Assembly (NCBI RefSeq): GCF_002836735.1
Contig: NZ_PJAS01000052.1
Location: 1 to 64,000, forward strand
Source: Psychrobacter sp. 4Bb
Lineage (GTDB): Bacteria > Pseudomonadota > Gammaproteobacteria > Pseudomonadales > Moraxellaceae
Reading direction: 5' to 3'
DNA length: 64,000 bases
The notes beneath the pieces are model-generated. The model was not told the DNA's origin and searched no databases. It was given only the letters and a program-made list of their open reading frames with translations. Below are positions 27,298-37,065 of this stretch, one piece after another. Position 1 is the first letter of the stretch, and every line of letters starts with the position of its first letter. Position numbers and translations under genes: made by a program.

Positions 27298-28326
27298 TCA
27301 TGCTTGCCCACTGGGAAAAGGGATGACTTCTTCCAAGCTGCTTGCACCTGTTACAACCATTAGCAATCTATCCATACCGACTGCGATACCGCTACATGGT
27401 ATCAAATCATTGGAGGCAGCTAATAGATGCTCATCGATTGGCATTTTAGGTAGATTATGACGCGCACGTAATTGATTGTCTTGTTCAAAACGGTCACGCA
27501 ATGCTTGACCATCTGCTAGCTCATCATAAGCATTAGCGATTTCAATGCCATTGATATACAGCTCAAAACGTTTCGCAATTTTATTACCGTCTTTATCCAT
27601 AGCGGTTTTCGCTAACGCAGCGGTCGCAGGTGGATACTCTATAATCAATGTCGGCAAATCATGACCTAGGTTTGGCTCTACGGCGTGACTGAATAACAAA
27701 TCTAACCAGCTCTGACGACGATTTTCTTCGCTATCATCAGTATTATTAAAATTAAATCCTGTCAAACCCATATCTTCTGCCACGGCTCGCAATGCAGTTA
27801 AACTCGCTGTCAACGGATGTATACCAACATAATCCATAAAGGCATCGACATAGCGATAATGACTCATTACAACAGAATGACCATAAAGCGCTTCTAACAA
27901 CTCATTAAGTTCAGTTGCTATCTCGTCCAGACTATAATTCGGTTGATACCATTCAAGCATCGTAAATTCAATATTATGACGCGTACCTATTTCATTATCA
28001 CGAAAGACAGGACAAATCTGATAAATAGGTACTTGCCAGCTGGCTAATAAACGCTTCATTGCAAACTCAGGCGAGGTATGCAGATAATAAGTGCGCGGAC
28101 GGTCTTGATAGGTCACATGAGCTGCTACAGACTGCAAAAAAGTGTCTGTATTGCCTGCTTGGGATAATAGCGGTGTCTGCACTTCCAGCACTTGTCGACT
28201 GGTAAAAAACTGACGAATATTGCTGATAAATTGCGCACGCTGTTGTGCCATTGCAAGTGTCATGGTTGGTGCGTAGCTAGGCTTAGAAGTAATAAGCTGC
28301 GAAGAAATGTTATTTGCTTGAGTCAT
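27298..28326 (-). CDS. epmA: EF-P lysine lysyltransferase EpmA (GenX/PoxA)
   Basis: Class II lysyl-tRNA synthetase paralogue lacking the anticodon-binding domain; adds beta-lysine to elongation factor P. The 342-residue length is normal. The class II motif 2 region is visible as VFRDNEIGTRHNIEFTMLEWY and motif 3 as IPCSGIAVGMDRLLMV. Residues EVQTPLLS and the YLHTSPEFAMKRLL block are typical. efp and epmB are not in the window. It overlaps no gene but ends about 50 bases before pdxB, and both could be in one transcript. Confidence 0.95.
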   Translation of the reverse strand: MTQANNISSQLITSKPSYAPTMTLAMAQQRAQFISNIRQFFTSRQVLEVQTPLLSQAGNTDTFLQSVAAHVTYQDRPRTYYLHTSPEFAMKRLLASWQVPIYQICPVFRDNEIGTRHNIEFTMLEWYQPNYSLDEIATELNELLEALYGHSVVMSHYRYVDAFMDYVGIHPLTASLTALRAVAEDMGLTGFNFNNTDDSEENRRQSWLDLLFSHAVEPNLGHDLPTLIIEYPPATAALAKTAMDKDGNKIAKRFELYINGIEIANAYDELADGQALRDRFEQDNQLRARHNLPKMPIDEHLLAASNDLIPCSGIAVGMDRLLMVVTGASSLEEVIPFPSGQA

Positions 28327-28376
28327 TGGGCTCTACTGCGACTGATGAATAATTGGTTGCTCAGTATCTTGTTTAA

Positions 28377-29543
28377 TTAAAACTGCCACTCACGGCGCAA
28401 GTTATAATCACGTCTCAGACCGTCGAAGTCAGCACCACTTACTTGCCCATCAACTGCTTTATTTCGTAACGAGGTATCATCTTGCATGATGTCATAAAAC
28501 TTTGGCAGTCTGTCTGGATATGATTTTAATTCAGACCATAAGAACATATTTAGCGGTAGCAGATTGGACATAGATTGAGCTGGAGGTATCGCTAATTTTT
28601 CACACAAGGCATCATAAATAATTTGTGTGCCACGTAGCTTACCTTCTAGTGTATAGCCAGCGATATGCGGTGTGGCAATAGCGAGTTTGGATAATAAGCT
28701 TACTGCGACTTCTGGCTCATGCTCAAACACATCTAGCACCACTTGTCGTCCAGTACACTCAATATCTGCTTCAAGCGCGCTTTCCTCAATCACAGGCCCG
28801 CGCGCACTATTAATCAATATCGTATCCGCAGGCATCATTGCCAATGCAGCTGCATTAATCAGATGACGTGTTGGGTAATCACTACCTTTAGGATTCGTCG
28901 CATTCTTCTCATTAGTCAAAGGCACATGCAGACTAACTACGTCACTTTGGCTAAGTACCTGCTCCAAGCTAGCATTGTTAGTTTTAGAGGATGGTAACAG
29001 GGGATCATAACCTAGCACCTGCCAACCCAAATCATAGGCATATTGAGCAAGTGTACTACCGATATTACCAAGACCAATGATACCTAATGTTAATGACGCC
29101 GATTGCTGCCAATACTGCGGACGCAAAGTGAAAACAGCCGTCAATACATATTGAGCCACAGAATGCTTGCTACAACCAGCCGCATTGGTGAAAGTGATAT
29201 TGCGAGACGCTAGATAATCTTGGTCTACATGGTCGGTACCAATAGTCGCAGACCCAACAAACTGCACGCTGTTATTGTCAGCCAATAGCGCTTCATTTAC
29301 TTTCGTCACAGAGCGTATCAGCAGCACATCTGGCTGTACTTCGGTAAGTAGCGCTGCATCAATATCTCGACCAGCGACAGTAATAATCTCAACCGTATGC
29401 TCAGTCAGCTGACCAAGCATAGCATCATTAAAAAAATCATTCAGACTGGCGATGTTGCTATCCGCTAAAATAGTGATATTTTTAATTGTACTTAATTTAT
29501 CGGTCTTATTATTCGTCGAATCTGCCATATTCTCATTTGTCAT
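28377..29543 (-). CDS. pdxB: Erythronate-4-phosphate dehydrogenase
   Basis: NAD-dependent 2-hydroxyacid dehydrogenase of the DXP-dependent vitamin B6 (PLP) route. LGIIGLGNIGSTLA is the Rossmann loop, and RSVTKVNEALL, TIGTDHVDQDYL and INSARGPVIEE are the usual active-site segments. His of ATPHIAGYTLEGK completes the catalytic set. The C-terminal PdxB dimerisation domain is present. A 15-residue N-terminal extension lies before the canonical start. The ATG has weak GAGAT upstream. Confidence 0.94.
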   Translation of the reverse strand: MTNENMADSTNNKTDKLSTIKNITILADSNIASLNDFFNDAMLGQLTEHTVEIITVAGRDIDAALLTEVQPDVLLIRSVTKVNEALLADNNSVQFVGSATIGTDHVDQDYLASRNITFTNAAGCSKHSVAQYVLTAVFTLRPQYWQQSASLTLGIIGLGNIGSTLAQYAYDLGWQVLGYDPLLPSSKTNNASLEQVLSQSDVVSLHVPLTNEKNATNPKGSDYPTRHLINAAALAMMPADTILINSARGPVIEESALEADIECTGRQVVLDVFEHEPEVAVSLLSKLAIATPHIAGYTLEGKLRGTQIIYDALCEKLAIPPAQSMSNLLPLNMFLWSELKSYPDRLPKFYDIMQDDTSLRNKAVDGQVSGADFDGLRRDYNLRREWQF

Positions 29544-29594
29544 TATTCATCATCTCTATCGATAATTTTTTACATCGTATTTGCTAGCGACTCA

Positions 29595-30722
29595 TTATTC
29601 TGGTTCGTGCACAGGATCTATCGCACGAGAGTCAGAAAGCATCACCTCTTGCTGAGCAAATATCTCATTCTTATGCTGCGATATCCACTCGCGCCATACT
29701 GCAAGCCCGATAGCCAATACGACAGGCCCAATAAACAAACCAACAAAACCAAACGCTGTTAGACCACCTAATACACCAATAAAAATAATGATAAAAGGGA
29801 TTTTGGTCGCGCCGCTAATGACGATAGGACGAATCAAATTATCCACCCAGCTAATTACCAGTACACCCCATAGTGCCAATCCAATACCCTCTGCAGTATG
29901 TCCTTGGCTCAACAGCCAAATCGATACCCCGCCCCAAACGAATGGCGTGCCAAACGGAATCAAGGCAATAATAAAAGTAACAATGGTCAATAAAATAGGA
30001 CTTGGTGCACCAGCGAAGTAATAGCCGATACCAGCCAATAAAGCCTGAGCCAATGCCGTCAGCCCGATACCGTATACCACGGCACGCGTAGTTGTACCCA
30101 CAGAGTCAATATAACCGTCGATGCGATTGCCGATGATGTTACGCAACGCTTGACGAATCTGCCGAACCAGACTAGTGCCATCACGATAAAAAAAGAAGAG
30201 TGTCATTAACGCCATACCGAGTTTGGCCAAACTACTGAACACCACATCGAATGCTATTTTGCCATAATATAAATGCGACTGAACCCAAATGCGAAAAGCT
30301 TCTAGCGTCCCTTCTGGGTTTTTGTTAATACGCCACAGCACGTCTTTGACTTGCTGACCGATGATAGGCAAATCTTTGAGGGAGTCAGGCACATCTAAGT
30401 AACCTACCTTGATACGGTAAATCAAATTACTGATTAAACTCAAAGCTTCTTGCTGCAAGATAAACACACCGATGACCACTGGCACGCCTATTATCAGTGA
30501 GATGCTCACCGTCATAATAGCGGCGCTAAAGTCTGGGCTTAGCTTTACCTTTTCATGGAAGAAATTATAGATAGGAAAAGTTACATAGGCCAAAATCGCT
30601 GCCCACAGCGCCGGTACAATAAAAAACTGTACCACTTGAAAACACAATACGAACAGCACCACTAGCAACGTAATTGCTAATAAGCGCTGAATAATAAATT
30701 CTTTTGTCCAGTTTTCAATCAT
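29595..30722 (-). CDS. AI-2E family transporter (PerM-like)
   Basis: Polytopic inner-membrane protein (375 residues, about seven to eight hydrophobic segments) of the AI-2E/PerM family; exporters of varied substrates, some with Na+(Li+)/H+ activity. FFFYRDGTSLVRQIRQAL, GIGLTALAQALLAGIGYYFAG and ALIPFGTPFVWGG are family blocks. I prefer ATG 30722 (MIENWTKEF); an in-frame TTG at 30749 would add nine residues. Neither has a convincing ribosome binding site. Confidence 0.85.
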   Translation of the reverse strand: MIENWTKEFIIQRLLAITLLVVLFVLCFQVVQFFIVPALWAAILAYVTFPIYNFFHEKVKLSPDFSAAIMTVSISLIIGVPVVIGVFILQQEALSLISNLIYRIKVGYLDVPDSLKDLPIIGQQVKDVLWRINKNPEGTLEAFRIWVQSHLYYGKIAFDVVFSSLAKLGMALMTLFFFYRDGTSLVRQIRQALRNIIGNRIDGYIDSVGTTTRAVVYGIGLTALAQALLAGIGYYFAGAPSPILLTIVTFIIALIPFGTPFVWGGVSIWLLSQGHTAEGIGLALWGVLVISWVDNLIRPIVISGATKIPFIIIFIGVLGGLTAFGFVGLFIGPVVLAIGLAVWREWISQHKNEIFAQQEVMLSDSRAIDPVHEPE

Positions 30723-31580
30723 AGCGTATAAACCAAAAGCGGACAGCAAACGATAATTTTGCTGGCGAGTTTATAAATGTGTGATGAATATCAGCTCTTA
30801 GACACTGTCTGTAAGCCATATCCATTAGCGAGAGTTGCGAGTCGTACAAAAAAGCATTGTGTCGGACTTATGAAGTCATATGAGGATTAAGTAATATGAC
30901 AATGAAATAGTATGACTATGTTCAGTTCCATACTACAAATTCATAGCCATTTATTATTGTAGACAACACAATAAAAATGCAGTTAGTACACTTTATTATG
31001 CAATAAAGCGTGTGAATTATATAACGCGTTGTTGTAATCTTTACTTACAACTTTGTCTATGCAAGCTTACTAGATGACGACGATAATGACTAGCGCATAA
31101 TGCATGAATTTAGTGTGTAAAAATGATGTATTGAAAACTGCTTTTATGTACAGCTTTTAAACTGTTATCTTATAAGGGAATCCACTGGTGCGTTCTATTT
31201 GTCGCGACAATTGATGTTATACTAAAGCAATTATTTTAAGCTTTTCAGTGTAGTTAAGTTTATTTGCACATGTTTATTTACATCATCGTACAGACATCGA
31301 ATCCTCTGAGCCAGATTTCAATACCCGCTTATACCGTCTTCTTTTAGACTATCATAAGTTCTCATTTTAGGGTGTCGCTATCACTTAGAGTGAGTTACTT
31401 GAGCAAAATCATAAGTCTTTTATAAAGGCTTATACGAGATTTAGACTCAGCATATCAGCTCAATATTTGAGCTGATATGCCAGAGCGCAGTTTTGAGTTA
31501 ATTTCGGATTTACTTTGATTTTATTTGAAATCAATGCAGACACACCAAATTTTAATAATATATCGATAGGAACAATAACA
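30723..31580. other. Long intergenic region upstream of nadE
   Basis: About 860 bases without a supported gene. A 12-bp palindrome TTGTCGCGACAA (31199-31210) lies just ahead of TATACT (31218-31223), an operator/promoter candidate. Further on are a hairpin ATAAG-CTTT/AAAG-CTTAT (31410-31432) and a stronger 14-bp hairpin (31450-31480), listed separately. It probably contains a long nadE leader. Confidence 0.5.
31450..31480 (+). promoter_or_regulatory. Perfect 14-bp stem-loop in nadE leader
   Basis: GCATATCAGCTCAA (31450-31463) and TTGAGCTGATATGC (31467-31480) are exact complements around a 3-base loop. No T-run follows, so it is not a standard terminator. It sits about 100 bases before the nadE ATG and could be an RNA structure or a dimer-binding operator. 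I cannot tie it to a named regulator. Confidence 0.45.
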
Positions 31581-33272
31581 ATGTCAAAAGACACTGATAA
31601 CCCCAACTCTAACACCTCAAACGAAGCCAGTAAGACCAATAAACCACAAGATACTGTCACTTTTGCTTTAGCTCAATCACATTTTTTGGTCGGTGATATC
31701 TCAACCAACGTTGAAAAAATGCGTACCCTAGCATTACAAGCACGCGAACAAGGTGCTGACGTTATCGTATTCCCAGAGTTAGCTCTTTTGGGCTACCCTC
31801 CACAAGATTTATTGCTACGTCCAAGCTTGTCTGGCCGCGTCAAGAGCGCTTTGTCTACTTTGAGTGATATCGATGATATCGTCATGATTGTCGGCTATCC
31901 GCATGTCGATCATCACGGAACTTTTAACTCTGCTGCCATCCTACATAATGGTCATCAAAAAGGTTTTTACCATAAGCAAATTTTGCCAAATTATGGCGTG
32001 TTTGATGAGCGTCGCTATTTCGATAAAGGTCGCAATCAAGTTTTATTTGACTATAAAGGTATTACTATTGGTCTACTTATCTGTGAAGATTTGTGGGAAA
32101 AAGGGCCTATCTCCGAGCTTAAAAAACAAGGTGCTGATTTAATCGTAAGCTTAAATGCCTCGCCTTTTGAGATTGAAAAGCAAGACAATCGCAAAACCAT
32201 GCTGGCCAAGCGTAGCCGTGAAAACAAACTACCTATCGTCTATGTCAACGCAGTGGGCGGACAAGACGATCTAGTGTTTGATGGTGGCTCTATGGCTGTA
32301 CAAGCTGACGGTAGCATTGCTCATGAAGCGCCACGCTTTATGAACCAGTTGCTACTGGCTACGTTAGATGTAAAAACTGCTAAATTCAACGAGCAGACTA
32401 AAGCGCCTCTAACTTTGAGCCGTGAGTCTGAAATGTATCAGGCGTTAGTCGTCGGTCTACGCGACTATGTTAATCACTCAGGGTTCTCTGGCATTATTGT
32501 CGGGTTGTCAGGTGGTATTGACTCAGCATTGACACTCTGTATCGCTGTTGACGCTCTAGGCGCTGACAAGGTATATGCAGTTATGATGCCATACGAGTAT
32601 ACTTCTCAAATCAGTCTAGAAGATGCTCAAGCACAGGCACGTCGCTTAAATGTTTCTTACACCGTCTGCCCTATTTTTGACGCTGTCGAAGGCATCCGTC
32701 ATACGCTAGCGCCGTTATTCAATAAGTCGCCAGCAGACACTACCGAAGAAAACATCCAAGCGCGCGCGCGCGGTGTTATTTTGATGGCCTTGTCCAATAA
32801 ATTCGGTCATTTAGTTATCACGACTGGTAACAAGTCAGAATTGGCTGTTGGTTACTCAACGCTATATGGCGACATGGCTGGCGGCTTTGACGTACTAAAA
32901 GACGTATACAAGTCTCAAGTCTATAAATTGGCGAGCTATCGTAACCGTTTAGAAGATACGCCGGTTATTCCTGAGCGCGTTATTACTCGTCCACCATCGG
33001 CTGAATTACGTCCAGATCAAAAAGATCAAGACAGCCTACCTGACTACGATGTGTTAGATGGTATCTTGACGTCATATATCGATGAAGATATGGGCTATCA
33101 AGAGATTATTGATAAAGGCTTTGATGCTGAGATGGTCGCTAAAGTCATCAAAATGGTAGACAACAGCGAATACAAACGCTTGCAATCTCCTATCGGTACT
33201 AAGATTAGCCACAAAGCTTTCGGACGTGAGCGCCGTTATCCATTGGTTAATAAGTGGTCAATCAAGGGCTAA
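31581..33272 (+). CDS. nadE: Glutamine-dependent NAD+ synthetase
   Basis: Last step of NAD synthesis: amidation of deamido-NAD with ATP and ammonia from glutamine. The 564-residue product has an N-terminal nitrilase-like glutaminase domain with the triad Glu66 (FPELALLGYPP), Lys132 (HKQILPNYGVFDE) and Cys168 (LLICEDLW). The synthetase domain begins around residue 285 with the PP-loop LSGGIDSALTL (309-319). The ATG at 31581 is 10 bases after AGGA; the frame extends 5' but without a good start. A Thr/Asn-rich N-terminal extension of about 22 residues is unusual. Confidence 0.96.
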   Translation: MSKDTDNPNSNTSNEASKTNKPQDTVTFALAQSHFLVGDISTNVEKMRTLALQAREQGADVIVFPELALLGYPPQDLLLRPSLSGRVKSALSTLSDIDDIVMIVGYPHVDHHGTFNSAAILHNGHQKGFYHKQILPNYGVFDERRYFDKGRNQVLFDYKGITIGLLICEDLWEKGPISELKKQGADLIVSLNASPFEIEKQDNRKTMLAKRSRENKLPIVYVNAVGGQDDLVFDGGSMAVQADGSIAHEAPRFMNQLLLATLDVKTAKFNEQTKAPLTLSRESEMYQALVVGLRDYVNHSGFSGIIVGLSGGIDSALTLCIAVDALGADKVYAVMMPYEYTSQISLEDAQAQARRLNVSYTVCPIFDAVEGIRHTLAPLFNKSPADTTEENIQARARGVILMALSNKFGHLVITTGNKSELAVGYSTLYGDMAGGFDVLKDVYKSQVYKLASYRNRLEDTPVIPERVITRPPSAELRPDQKDQDSLPDYDVLDGILTSYIDEDMGYQEIIDKGFDAEMVAKVIKMVDNSEYKRLQSPIGTKISHKAFGRERRYPLVNKWSIKG

Positions 33273-33280
33273 TTACTACA

Positions 33281-33317
33281 CACCTCTCAACTTTTACTAT
33301 CTATAAGTTGAGAGGTG
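33281..33317 (+). other. Perfect 13-bp hairpin after nadE
   Basis: CACCTCTCAACTT and AAGTTGAGAGGTG pair exactly, with an 11-base loop. There is no T-run after it, so it probably protects the 3' end of nadE mRNA or acts together with the terminator at 33359-33384. Confidence 0.6.
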
Positions 33318-33358
33318 CTAGTTCACCAGTTTTACAAGATATCGAATTTTTTACTATT

Positions 33359-33384
33359 AGCTGGGTGCTTGCCCAGCTTTTTTG
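33359..33384 (+). terminator. Intrinsic terminator downstream of nadE
   Basis: AGCTGGG (33359-33365) and CCCAGCT (33372-33378) form a short GC-rich stem followed by TTTTTTGG. It lies about 90 bases past the nadE stop. Confidence 0.8.
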
Positions 33385-33486
33385 GTTTTTATCCACCAAA
33401 AATTTTTACATCTAACCCGATTCTTTTCCACACAGTTTCACCAACTATTTTGCCTTAATTATCTTTATTTCTTTTTCGAGTACGTC

Positions 33487-34761
33487 ATGAGTTTGCTAAC
33501 CGCTAGTGTTTTTCTTCTTTTACTGCTTGCCTTAAGTACCTTTGTCTCTGCTGCTGAGATTGCCATCGCTGCAGGCCGCAAAATCAAGCTCCAAATTATG
33601 GCAAAAGAAGGCGATGTTCGCGCACTTGATGTGCTCAATATGCAAGAGCATCCTGGTAGCTTTATCACCGTAGTACAAATAGTGCTAAATGCGGTCGCTA
33701 TTTCAGCTGGTGCCGTGGGTGAGTCGGCCATTAGTCCTTATCTCGAGCAGTTATTGAATAGTGAAACGATAGCATCAGTCATATCGTTTGTACTTATTAC
33801 GAGTTTTTTTTCACTACTTGCTGATCTAATGCCTAGGCGTTTGGCCATGTCAAATGCAGAGACGATAGCGGTACGGCTTGTGCGCCCGATGATGTTGTTA
33901 ATATTTATACTAAAGCCCATTATATGGGTGTTCGATGGGGCTGCAAATATCCTGTTTAAGCTTTTTGGCATCTCAACCATCCGTCAAGATGATATGACAC
34001 CAGAAGATATTTATGCAGTGATGGATGCAGGTGCTGAAGCAGGTGTATTAAAGAAGCAAGAGCATCACTTGATCGAAAACATCTTTGATATGCAAGAGCG
34101 TACCGTCACCTCAGTAATGAACCCTCGCGAAAATATCGTTTACTTTGATACCAAGACAAGTACCGAAGAAGTCGTTAATATCATGATTGAGCAGCCACAC
34201 AATAAATTTTTGGTCTGCCATGATGATGATTTAGAACATATCGTTGGCTATGTGGAATCTCGTAGCTTTTTAGCTTTGGTTTTGAACCAACAAGAAGTTA
34301 GCTTAACGAACAAGACTCTATTGAAACCAGCACTTTTCGTGCCTGATACGTTGTCTTTGTTTGAAGTATTAGAGATGTTTAAATCTACTGGCGCTGACTT
34401 TGCAGTCATCGTGAATGAATATGCCCTAGTCGTTGGTGTTATCACCTTAAAGGACGTGATGAGTATTGTGATGGGTGAGTTGGTAACGCTAGAAGAACAA
34501 CCTATTGTCCAGCGCACTGACAACTCGTGGCTAATCGATGGCATGACCCCTATCGAAGATGTAATTCGTGCATTAGATATCGTCGACTTACCACGAAGTC
34601 AAAATTACGAGACTATCAGTGGATTTATGATGTATATGCTTCGAAAAATCCCTAAAAAGACTGACACGATTGAGTATGCCAATTATCGATTTGAGATTAT
34701 TGCGACTGATAATCTTAAAATTACGCAGATGTTAGTCACTAAATTAGAAGATATCATTTAA
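33487..34761 (+). CDS. CNNM/CBS-domain membrane protein (CorC/HlyC family)
   Basis: 424-residue protein with an N-terminal CNNM transmembrane domain (about residues 1-180; ALSTFVSAAEIAI, then SFITVVQIVLNAVAI). The CBS pair (about 195-330) and a C-terminal CorC_HlyC domain (SWLIDGMTPIEDVIRALDI...) follow. Related proteins affect Mg2+/Co2+ efflux; the substrate here is inferred. The ATG 33487 is favoured; a longer frame from 33382 begins with an unlikely, Phe/Leu-rich segment. It shares a hairpin with yggS, which is convergent. Confidence 0.9.
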   Translation: MSLLTASVFLLLLLALSTFVSAAEIAIAAGRKIKLQIMAKEGDVRALDVLNMQEHPGSFITVVQIVLNAVAISAGAVGESAISPYLEQLLNSETIASVISFVLITSFFSLLADLMPRRLAMSNAETIAVRLVRPMMLLIFILKPIIWVFDGAANILFKLFGISTIRQDDMTPEDIYAVMDAGAEAGVLKKQEHHLIENIFDMQERTVTSVMNPRENIVYFDTKTSTEEVVNIMIEQPHNKFLVCHDDDLEHIVGYVESRSFLALVLNQQEVSLTNKTLLKPALFVPDTLSLFEVLEMFKSTGADFAVIVNEYALVVGVITLKDVMSIVMGELVTLEEQPIVQRTDNSWLIDGMTPIEDVIRALDIVDLPRSQNYETISGFMMYMLRKIPKKTDTIEYANYRFEIIATDNLKITQMLVTKLEDII

Positions 34762-34767
34762 CCTAAT

Positions 34768-34794
34768 GGCTAGTTAAAAAATGCTTAACTAGCC
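34768..34794. terminator. Shared hairpin between the CNNM gene and yggS
   Basis: GGCTAGTTAA (34768-34777) is an exact complement of TTAACTAGCC (34785-34794). No long T-run follows on either strand, so termination would be moderate. Confidence 0.6.
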
Positions 34795-34807
34795 TATTCA
34801 TATCGTT

Positions 34808-35524
34808 TTAAGCACGCTGACCAAAGATAGCGGTGCCGACACGTACCATCGTTGTGCCGTTTTCTATCGCTTCTGCCATATCACCACTCATACCCATGCT
34901 AAGCGTATCCCAGTTATCTAGCTCTGGATAGTCTACTTTAACCTCTTCAAACAACTGCTTAGTTCGTGCAAAGGCATCCGTATTTGCTTTAGCAGGAATA
35001 ATCATCAAACCTCGCAGTTGTAAGCGCTCATACCCTTTGATCGCTGTTATCAGCTCTGGCAACTGGGCTGGCAGACATCCTGACTTGCTGTCTTCGTTAT
35101 CGATATTTAGTTGGATCAATACATTCAACGGTGGTAGGTCAGCTGGTCGTTGGTCATTTAATCGTCTGGCAATGATATCGCGCTCAACCGTTTGCACCCA
35201 ATCAAAGTGCTCTGCAATGTCACGTGTCTTATTACGTTGAATACTACCGATATAATGCCAAACGATACTCTTGCCTACAGGTTGAGCTTTAAGTTCAGTA
35301 ATTTTTTCGATGGCTTCTTGTAGATAGTTTTCACCAAAATCACGCTGTCCCTGCTTCGCTAAAGTTGCAATCATATCGGCAGGTTTCGTTTTCGAAACAG
35401 CCAGCAGCATAACATTATCAGCCTGTCTGTCAGCATGATCACACGCTTGCTTCATCTGCTTACTAACTTGTTGCCAGTTATCGATAAGTGTCACTTCATC
35501 AATATTGCCATTCATTTCCTTCAT
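34808..35524 (-). CDS. yggS: PLP homeostasis protein YggS (PLPBP)
   Basis: PLP-binding protein of the YBL036c/ProSC family, 238 residues, fold of alanine racemase N-domain. PLP lysine Lys45 is in LLAVSKTKPADMI. FGENYLQEAIEKI, WHYIGSIQRNKTRDI and LSMGMSGDMAEAIENGTTMVRVGTAIFG are diagnostic. It controls free PLP and is not an enzyme. yggS beside pilT and divergent from it is the usual arrangement in gammaproteobacteria. Confidence 0.96.
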   Translation of the reverse strand: MKEMNGNIDEVTLIDNWQQVSKQMKQACDHADRQADNVMLLAVSKTKPADMIATLAKQGQRDFGENYLQEAIEKITELKAQPVGKSIVWHYIGSIQRNKTRDIAEHFDWVQTVERDIIARRLNDQRPADLPPLNVLIQLNIDNEDSKSGCLPAQLPELITAIKGYERLQLRGLMIIPAKANTDAFARTKQLFEEVKVDYPELDNWDTLSMGMSGDMAEAIENGTTMVRVGTAIFGQRA

Positions 35525-35877
35525 ATTTTGCCCTTATTGCTTGATTAATTTTTTGAAATTTTTTTCTGCAATTTTTATTATAAAAAACATAACTATCCGA
35601 TTTTTAAAAGTAAATTAGAAATAACTTCTATGAAAATTATTTTAAAACGATACAGTTCTGGTTTTTCTTAATTTAGTAGATGGTTAAATACTCACAGTCT
35701 TGTTATGATATTGTTACATGCTTTAACATATGCTGCTGAATATGCTAGTGATGGTAAAAACCTGTACTGGTGAGCTTCGTATCATCTCTCATTATACTAA
35801 GGCTATCGATAAATAGTTTACCACGTACTTTTATAGTGTTTTGTCTTACCTAGACTAAGTAATAGGAATATTAAATT
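35525..35877. other. Divergent region yggS / pilT
   Basis: About 350 AT-rich bases between yggS and pilT. It must carry two promoters. I see no reliable element beyond the pilT ribosome binding site AGGA near 35866. Confidence 0.4.
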
Positions 35878-36933
35878 ATGGCCGAAAAAAACAATCTTAA
35901 TATCGAAGACTTACTGCGCTTTACCGTTAAGCATAAGGCGTCAGATTTACATATTTCAGCGGGTATGCCGGCAATGATACGTGTTGATGGTGAAATGACC
36001 CGTATCAATATGCCAGAGATGACCCATCAGGTCGTGCATCAGCTTATTTATGACATCATGAATGATAAGCAACGTGCTGACTTTGAGGAGTTTTTTGAAA
36101 CGGATTTTTCTTTTGAAATTCCTAATCTAGCACGTTTTCGTGTCAATGCTTTTAATCAAAACCGCGGTGCAGGCGCTGTATTTCGTACCATTCCTTCTAA
36201 AGTATTAACGATGGAAGACTTAGGTATGGGCGATGTCTTTAGACGCGTTTCAGACTTTAAGCGTGGTGTGGTTTTGGTCACGGGCCCAACCGGCTCAGGT
36301 AAATCGACAACACTTGCGGCGATGATTGACTATATTAACGAAAGCCGAAAAGAGCATATTTTAACTATCGAAGACCCGATTGAATTTGTGCATCAATCTA
36401 AAAAAAGCTTGATCAACCAGCGTGAAGTACACCGTGATACTTTGGGTTTTGAGCCAGCATTGCGCTCTGCCCTACGTGAGGATCCCGATGTTATCTTAGT
36501 TGGTGAGCTACGTGATCTTGAGACTATCCGCTTAGCGTTGACCGCAGCAGAAACTGGTCACTTAGTGTTCGGTACCTTGCATACCAGCTCAGCGGCTAAA
36601 ACGATTGACCGTGTCATTGACGTATTCCCAGCTGCTGAAAAAGACATGATCCGCGCTATGTTGTCAGAATCATTGCAAGCTGTTATTTCACAGACATTGC
36701 TGCGTCGTCAAGCAGGTGGACGTATAGCCGCCCATGAAATCATGATAGGTACCCCTGCTATCCGTAACTTGATACGTGAGAACAAAATCGCTCAAATGTA
36801 CTCTGCCATCCAAACAGGTGCAGGCGATGGCATGATCACCCTTGATCAGACGTTAAAGAACTTGGTAAGTAAGGGAACCATTAGTAAAGATGTTGCACGT
36901 CCTTATGCCAAGCAACCTGAGGCATTTTTATAG
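35878..36933 (+). CDS. pilT: Type IV pilus retraction ATPase PilT
   Basis: Hexameric ATPase that retracts type IV pili and drives twitching motility. Length 351 is typical. Walker A GPTGSGKST (136-144), Asp box TIEDPIEFVH, Walker B and GTLHTSSAAKTIDRVIDVFP are present, as well as the PilT-specific tail with AIRNLIRENKIAQMYSAIQTG. It acts with PilB and its paralogue PilU; the assembly genes themselves are not nearby. Confidence 0.98.
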   Translation: MAEKNNLNIEDLLRFTVKHKASDLHISAGMPAMIRVDGEMTRINMPEMTHQVVHQLIYDIMNDKQRADFEEFFETDFSFEIPNLARFRVNAFNQNRGAGAVFRTIPSKVLTMEDLGMGDVFRRVSDFKRGVVLVTGPTGSGKSTTLAAMIDYINESRKEHILTIEDPIEFVHQSKKSLINQREVHRDTLGFEPALRSALREDPDVILVGELRDLETIRLALTAAETGHLVFGTLHTSSAAKTIDRVIDVFPAAEKDMIRAMLSESLQAVISQTLLRRQAGGRIAAHEIMIGTPAIRNLIRENKIAQMYSAIQTGAGDGMITLDQTLKNLVSKGTISKDVARPYAKQPEAFL

Positions 36934-37065
36934 TACTGACAGACAGTATTGACAGATACCATCAAAAATAACAAACAACTTATGGTCTCTGTAATTACTT
37001 TTTTACTTTTTACTGACGTATTTAAAATATGATTTTAATTGACTTACATCTGGTACAGGTGCGAT

